Assembly: GCA_030679035.1 (NCBI GenBank)
Contig: JAUXTH010000211.1
Coordinates: 1 to 57,199 of the forward strand
Reading direction: 5' to 3'
From: Methylobacter sp.
GTDB taxonomy: Bacteria > Pseudomonadota > Gammaproteobacteria > Methylococcales > Methylomonadaceae
Length of the DNA: 57,199 nucleotides
The notes beneath the pieces are model-generated. The model did no database searches, was not told the origin of the DNA, and saw only the letters and a list, made by a program, of their open reading frames with translations. Of this stretch, positions 52,778 to 57,199 are shown piece after piece; the stretch's first letter is position 1, and each line of letters begins with the position of its first letter. A program made the position numbers and the translations under genes.

Positions 52778-54334
52778 ATGAGCAAAGAAGAATTGCAGGC
52801 CATCAGGAAACGGGTGTTTGAGTTAACCGTTACCAGTACCTCCACCTCGGATTTGGATGCGCTGCTTGAGCATTTATTTGCGATATTAAGCGACTATCAC
52901 GATTTGCCGTTGGAGTCGCGTGGCGCTGTGGTGCTGCTTAATCCTCGGGGGCGCTATTTTCAAGTCGCGCAATTCGGTATGGAGCCTGCCTGGGAATCCC
53001 AGCACAACTGGGATTCCGGAGTGTTTGCTTCCGCCGGGATCACACAAGGATGCTGGGTTGAAACGGTTCCGTTTTCCTCCTGCGAAACTGATGAACATAA
53101 GGTGCAGCAGCGATTATTTCTGTTGCCGCTTTGTATTGACGGGCAAGGCATCGGTTACATGGTGTTATTTGTGCCGCTCGATTATCAGCCGTCATCCCTG
53201 CATTTTGATTTCATGAATGATTTGGCCTATGCGCTTTCCGGCTTGGTTCACCGTGCGCTGACCAAGGAAACACTCCGCATTCGCGAGCTGGAGCTTGAGG
53301 AAGCTCGTGCGGATGCGATCCGCAACTTAGGCGTGGCGTCGGAATACCGTGACAACGAGACCGGTTGGCACATTATGCGCATGACCAATTTTGCTCAGGC
53401 GATTGCCAAGGCTATGGGGTTGCCGGCGGATCAACGCGAGTTACTTTATGTTGCGGCGCCCATGCATGATGTGGGAAAAATCGGCATTGCGGATGCCGTG
53501 TTGTTAAAGCCGGGCAAGTTGACTGACGATGAATTTGAAATTATGAAAACGCATACCAATATCGGGGTCTCCATCTTAACGGGTAATGACGCGTTGATTG
53601 CCGCCGCGCGGGATATTGCCGGTTCGCACCACGAGCGTTGGGATGGAACGGGATACCCGCAAGGCTTGGCGGGTGAGAAAATCCCTATTTTGGCGCGGAT
53701 TTGTTCGGTGGCCGATGTATTCGATGCGTTGACATCGATTCGTCCGTACAAAAAAGCATGGGCTGTGGAAGAAGCGACCGCTTGGGTTATTTCTGAATCC
53801 GGGAAGTATTTTGATCCGGCCATCGTGGAGGCGTTTAAGACTGCCATGCCTGAAATTTTACGAGTGCGGGAGTTGTACCGGGATGACATCATCGACCCGA
53901 AACAAGTGTTGATACTGCCCCCGCTCGAAGCAAGAGAAAACGCCTGGGCGCCTTGGGATGAAAGTCTCAGCGTGGGCATTGATGTTATCGACGAGCACCA
54001 TCGCTACCTGTTTGATTTGATCAACGATTTGTACGATGTGGTGATCAATAAGCTTGGAGCGCGCGAAGTGGCGCGCCTGATCAAGGCACTGGATGCTTAT
54101 GCCAAAGTGCATTTTCGCGCGGAGGAGCAGATGATGACGCACTATGGATATGACGGTATCCATCGTCAGAAACATCAACATCACGCTTTTGAAGCGAAAA
54201 TCAGCGAGTTTTACGAAGAGTTGCACGCCAATCCGCTGGTTGCCCAGTTTGATGTGTTGTCTTATTTGCGCGACTGGCTGGTCAAACATATCCTGGTTGA
54301 AGACATTCAACTGCGGTCGCTGGTCAGCGCTTGA
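52778..54334 (+). CDS. GAF-HD-GYP-hemerythrin protein (putative cyclic di-GMP phosphodiesterase)
   Basis: A 518-residue cytosolic protein. Residues about 10-160 look like a GAF-type sensor. An HD-GYP domain follows: EYRDNETGWHIMRM, HDVGKIGIADAVLLKPGKL and RWDGTGYPQGL carry the HD, metal ligands and GYP loop of cyclic di-GMP phosphodiesterases. A C-terminal bacteriohemerythrin (about 395-510) has DEHHRYLFDL, HFRAEEQMM, HRQKHQHH and HILVEDI, the oxygen-binding di-iron ligand set. Oxygen or redox sensing that controls cyclic di-GMP breakdown is the natural reading. Confidence 0.92.
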   Translation: MSKEELQAIRKRVFELTVTSTSTSDLDALLEHLFAILSDYHDLPLESRGAVVLLNPRGRYFQVAQFGMEPAWESQHNWDSGVFASAGITQGCWVETVPFSSCETDEHKVQQRLFLLPLCIDGQGIGYMVLFVPLDYQPSSLHFDFMNDLAYALSGLVHRALTKETLRIRELELEEARADAIRNLGVASEYRDNETGWHIMRMTNFAQAIAKAMGLPADQRELLYVAAPMHDVGKIGIADAVLLKPGKLTDDEFEIMKTHTNIGVSILTGNDALIAAARDIAGSHHERWDGTGYPQGLAGEKIPILARICSVADVFDALTSIRPYKKAWAVEEATAWVISESGKYFDPAIVEAFKTAMPEILRVRELYRDDIIDPKQVLILPPLEARENAWAPWDESLSVGIDVIDEHHRYLFDLINDLYDVVINKLGAREVARLIKALDAYAKVHFRAEEQMMTHYGYDGIHRQKHQHHAFEAKISEFYEELHANPLVAQFDVLSYLRDWLVKHILVEDIQLRSLVSA

Positions 54335-54348
54335 AGGCATCTTAATAA

Positions 54349-56520
54349 TTAAGGCAAGGGTGCGTCTTGCAGGCGGGTGATCCAGGCTTCTTTGGCATAC
54401 GGGTCAACGTGGAAAGCAAGATTCCCCGATTTATGTAACAAGCCTTCTTCGCCTGAGGCATTAGGATTAAGCTGGCGCTTTTCAATAAAATCCGCCATAC
54501 GGCGGACGTTATAAATCAACAGTCCCCGGTAATGCTTCTGACTGCGATAAATTTGATAACCGACATTGCTTTCTTTGAACAGAGGGTTGCGGTTTAGCCA
54601 TTGTTCGATGTTATTTTCGTCATGATTGGCCAGTTTCTTTAAAACGGACTGTGAATGCCGTTTGATAATGGTTTTAAAATAGTCGCTTAAACTGTTCGAT
54701 AATTGATTGCGTTGTAAGGCGCGAATATCCTCAGCGGTTAAATCAAAACTTTCTGCGACTAAATAATGCTTGTCGCGATCGCCGTCATTGGCAAATAACG
54801 ATATTTTTTCTAAGGCCGTGTGTTGTAACGCGGTAAGAAAAGAATCGGGGGCGCGTATGTGTTTATCGACAGTGACGACCCACGGCAACGCGCGTCCCGT
54901 TTGTTCAAAGCGTTGCTTTACGCTGCTCACTACGGCGGAACGCGGCAATTCATCTTCACGCCCTTCGGGCTTTACCAAGAACGCATCCACAGCGGTAATT
55001 TGGGTTTGAAATCCCGCCGCTTTGAATTGTTCGACGATTGTGGTGTAACGCGGTTTGTACGGAATGCCGGTGCCGTCATAAAGAATATTAAAGTCGTGGG
55101 TTATGGCATGTTCGGCCACCAAACTACGCAGACGGGTCGCAAACGGTTCGACATACACATAATCATCGCTGTGATGGCTGGCGGCCGTCAGCACTTGGTA
55201 TAAGTCGCTTATTTTGCGGAATTCATCCAATGAGGTAATCACAAAATTATCGCCGCATTGCGCGGCGGCAATTTCTTCCACCGCCGTTTTGCCGGAGCCC
55301 GCGCCGCCCATGGACATGAACAACTTGGGCTGGGGATCGGGCGTTTTGCCGGCAAAAATCGCTTGTTTCGCTTGTTCCAGTTTTTCGACGATGAAGCTTA
55401 AGCGGTCATAGGCAATCTCCACCGCGCGCGATAAGCGTTCATCGTTATCCGAGGCTAGAAGCATGGTGTCTTTTAAACCGTGTTGGGTTACTAGATCGAA
55501 AATACTGGCATCGTTGCCAACACAACGGCGCAATAATTCCATCAATTCGGTATGAGCGGGCGAGCGCAAGCCGGTCAACAAATTAATATCCAGGCAAAAT
55601 AACGGCGCTGCGCCGTCGGCATCGATGCTGATGCCGTCGATGTCGCGTTTACCCGGCGCACGCAAGGCTTCGGTGTTCGGCAAGTAACCGATGATATTAT
55701 CGGCCACGCTGCGGGGGTAATCGGCTAGATGCTTGCCGGCAAGGAACAGTTCTTTTTTGATGCTGGCGAAAGGCACCAAGCCGCCATTAACGGAAACCAG
55801 GCATTCAATGCCATCGGCGGTTTTATGCGATAAAAACGGGATACCGAAAATAAACTTTTTATTTTCCGGCCATTGGCCGTAACCGTTGGCGATGTTGTTT
55901 AGGCTTTGGGTGCGCGTCGGATCAAGCGCATGCTGAAAAGCCACGGTCACCGCTTCCAGCGAGCTTTGATTGTCATGAAGCGCGACGGCGTCAGTTGATT
56001 CCAGTCGCCTAAAATCAATGCCTTGCTCATAGACGCTTTTAAAAGCAGGCAAATTGCCCAGCGCGGTCATGAACAGATCCAAGGTCAGGCGGTTGCCGTA
56101 GGAAAACGGGCGAACCCCGCGCATTTGCTGATAAAACCGCGCCAAACGTTCGCCGATGTTTTCGGTATGCATGACAAAGCCATTGTTATCGAATATGGCG
56201 CTGGCGACATTATTTTCATCATTTAAAACCAGGCATTCGATGGCTTCACGGAAGGCTTTGCGTTTGGCGGCATCGGTCATTGCTCCCGGACGATGATTGA
56301 CGGTCGCCTGTTCTTTCCAGTCGCTGAATATTTCTCGGTGAATGCGGGAAAACAATTCTGTCATGTAGGTCACGCGTTTGGCTTGATCATGAGAAACCGT
56401 TTCTTCGACTTCCTTGTGCAGTATCGCTAATAATTTCTTCCCTTGTGCGATTGCCAACACCGTGCGTAATTTTTTTAATTGCGCATAGCTGGACAGTTGG
56501 AGCAGCGTTTTGTCTCTCAT
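54349..56520 (-). CDS. Large zeta-toxin-domain protein
   Basis: A 723-residue protein with no signal peptide. A zeta-type kinase domain occupies about residues 395-560: Walker A GGAGSGKTAVEE, SLDEFRKIS, the FNILYDGTGIPYKPRY strand, and a basic C-lobe. The N-terminal 390 residues are mostly unrecognised, but residues about 125-165 (LARFYQQMRGVRPFSYGNRLTLD) resemble a degenerate Fic core in which the catalytic His is replaced by Arg. No antitoxin gene adjoins. It may be an effector or toxin. A terminator hairpin sits 43 bp upstream of the ATG. Confidence 0.8.
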   Translation of the reverse strand: MRDKTLLQLSSYAQLKKLRTVLAIAQGKKLLAILHKEVEETVSHDQAKRVTYMTELFSRIHREIFSDWKEQATVNHRPGAMTDAAKRKAFREAIECLVLNDENNVASAIFDNNGFVMHTENIGERLARFYQQMRGVRPFSYGNRLTLDLFMTALGNLPAFKSVYEQGIDFRRLESTDAVALHDNQSSLEAVTVAFQHALDPTRTQSLNNIANGYGQWPENKKFIFGIPFLSHKTADGIECLVSVNGGLVPFASIKKELFLAGKHLADYPRSVADNIIGYLPNTEALRAPGKRDIDGISIDADGAAPLFCLDINLLTGLRSPAHTELMELLRRCVGNDASIFDLVTQHGLKDTMLLASDNDERLSRAVEIAYDRLSFIVEKLEQAKQAIFAGKTPDPQPKLFMSMGGAGSGKTAVEEIAAAQCGDNFVITSLDEFRKISDLYQVLTAASHHSDDYVYVEPFATRLRSLVAEHAITHDFNILYDGTGIPYKPRYTTIVEQFKAAGFQTQITAVDAFLVKPEGREDELPRSAVVSSVKQRFEQTGRALPWVVTVDKHIRAPDSFLTALQHTALEKISLFANDGDRDKHYLVAESFDLTAEDIRALQRNQLSNSLSDYFKTIIKRHSQSVLKKLANHDENNIEQWLNRNPLFKESNVGYQIYRSQKHYRGLLIYNVRRMADFIEKRQLNPNASGEEGLLHKSGNLAFHVDPYAKEAWITRLQDAPLP

Positions 56521-56562
56521 GGTTGGACCTGTTACATAATTTATTCTGAATTCTAAAAACTA

Positions 56563-56586
56563 AAAAAGCCCTTTGCGGGCTTTTTT
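56563..56586. terminator. Hairpin terminator upstream of the zeta-domain gene
   Basis: AAAAAAGCCC-tttgc-GGGCTTTTTT has a perfect stem and a T-run on both strands. Like the hairpin at 2471-2490, it lies just upstream of a minus-strand gene. Confidence 0.75.
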
Positions 56587-56747
56587 ATGAAGGAATTATG
56601 TCGCTAATACGCGGTTGGAGCAAGGTGTGAACTCAACGTCTTATAAATGGGCAAGTTCATCTGATAAGTAATAGAGCTTATTGCTTGACGAAGTTGAAAC
56701 TTCTATCCTAGAAATACCTGCATAGCACCATACGGTTTTTTAGGGTT

Positions 56748-57008
56748 ATGAGCATACGAAAAATCATTTTTTGTGACATCTGCAATCCGCGGGGAATAAG
56801 GGCGGTAGAATTTCGCCGCACCCCCAGAGAAAATGGTGGTGCCGGTCAGCGCGTCAGTGATGGTCGCGCATGGATAGAGGGGGATATTGCCCATGCCGTT
56901 GAAAATGGCTGGCTTTGTACGCCGGAAGGCCAACATATCTGTCCTACATGTAAAAAACGCCACAGAGAGTTGGAAGGTACGAACCAAACACTTTGTGGCG
57001 CGGCTTAG
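56748..57008 (+). CDS. Small zinc-ribbon-like hypothetical protein
   Basis: An 86-residue protein with two cysteine pairs, FCDICN near the N-terminus and CPTCKKRH near residue 65, plus C57 and C82. The paired spacing suggests one zinc ribbon. It has no signal peptide. Similar small proteins occur near prophages and mobile regions, but no family is certain. The ribosome-binding sequence is weak. Confidence 0.55.
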   Translation: MSIRKIIFCDICNPRGIRAVEFRRTPRENGGAGQRVSDGRAWIEGDIAHAVENGWLCTPEGQHICPTCKKRHRELEGTNQTLCGAA

Positions 57009-57070
57009 CTTTATTTAACTGATGTTACGCACGGACGGTACTTCTCCCGTTTGCCGCGCCGAGCACCGGA

Positions 57071-57163
57071 GCTTTTGTCGAGAATAGCCCGCCAGGGGTG
57101 CGGCATGGATGCCGCACGTCAGCAGAGGGGCAGGAGCCCCTTCTGCTGACCCTCGACAAAAGC
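57071..57163. repeat. Folded element: outer 12-bp stem enclosing two hairpins
   Basis: GCTTTTGTCGAG (57071-57082) pairs perfectly with CTCGACAAAAGC (57152-57163). Between them lie two abutting hairpins: GTGCGGCAT-gg-ATGCCGCAC (57098-57117), and GTCAGCAGAGGGGC with GCCCCTTCTGCTGAC (57118-57150, one bulge). The whole would fold as a three-way junction. No open reading frame is needed to explain it, and the right edge of the window cuts what follows. Confidence 0.8.
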
Positions 57164-57199
57164 GAGGAGCGCAGGAAATAAGCGGCAACCGGGTCGCCT

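Overview
The window looks like chromosomal DNA of a gammaproteobacterium. The left third keeps the recA-recX-alaS-csrA-tRNA-Ser order familiar from Escherichia and Pseudomonas. dksA sits beside gluQRS, birA beside coaX, and an hpt-like gene lies with nagZ and a methylthio-nucleoside phosphorylase. Protein style and the many palindromic intergenic repeats suggest an environmental lineage such as the Methylococcales, but no marker such as a methane monooxygenase gene is present, so the genus is inference only.

Layout. 1-2500: palindromic repeats and an orphan VirD4/TraG-like coupling ATPase. 2990-9600: recA, recX, alaS, a RelE-type toxin-antitoxin pair, lysC, csrA and tRNA-Ser(GCU). 9800-20825: housekeeping genes (Mut7-C RNase-like protein, PilZ protein, birA, coaX, a truncated SPOR-type protein, a SpmAB-like transporter, mtaB, an ABC1 kinase, gluQRS, dksA, an aminotransferase). 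21600-24150: an accessory patch with an astacin-like metalloprotease carrying a hemopexin propeller, plus two unknown proteins. 24500-30075: a 1233-residue flavin/iron-sulfur oxidoreductase and a membrane-anchored lytic transglycosylase. 30143-38318: a type I restriction-modification locus whose hsdS-hsdR gap holds a zeta-type kinase, a 58-residue coupled partner and a truncated YhcG-type nuclease gene; a tRNA-Ser(UGA) follows. 38700-44420: greB, an SlyD-like FKBP, purine salvage and cell-wall recycling genes, an orphan FliL-like protein, a HIT protein and a histidine-rich membrane protein. 44626-50573: a sulfide module of SulP transporter, sulfide:quinone oxidoreductase-like protein, persulfide dioxygenase-rhodanese fusion and a divergent sigma-54 activator. 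50800-57199: a Uma2 nuclease-like protein, an M48 protease ending in a pilin-like helix, a GAF/HD-GYP/hemerythrin protein, a 723-residue zeta-domain protein, a small zinc-ribbon-like protein and a strongly folded repeat.

Genes that work together. The clearest circuit is the sulfide module. The dioxygenase gene is preceded by an exact-consensus sigma-54 promoter (TGGCAC-N5-TTGCA, minus strand). About 90 bp further upstream, next to the activator gene, is a palindrome TGTTTCAGTGAAACA with a half-site on each side. The transporter, quinone reductase and dioxygenase-rhodanese lie on one strand and would import or export sulfur anions, oxidise sulfide and process persulfide. The second cluster of interest is the modification/restriction operon with its internal kinase pair. 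A third theme is a family of intergenic elements in which long perfect inverted repeats (11-14 bp) enclose REP-like palindromes. At least four such elements occur here (14861-15054, 39811-39960, 44468-44624, 46410-46544), and another folded element lies at 57071-57163.

Two genes deserve note for how they could be missed. gluQRS is full length but has no ATG, GTG or TTG before about codon 210. The gene after coaX is interrupted by a dispersed repeat that reappears just upstream of the lytic transglycosylase gene.
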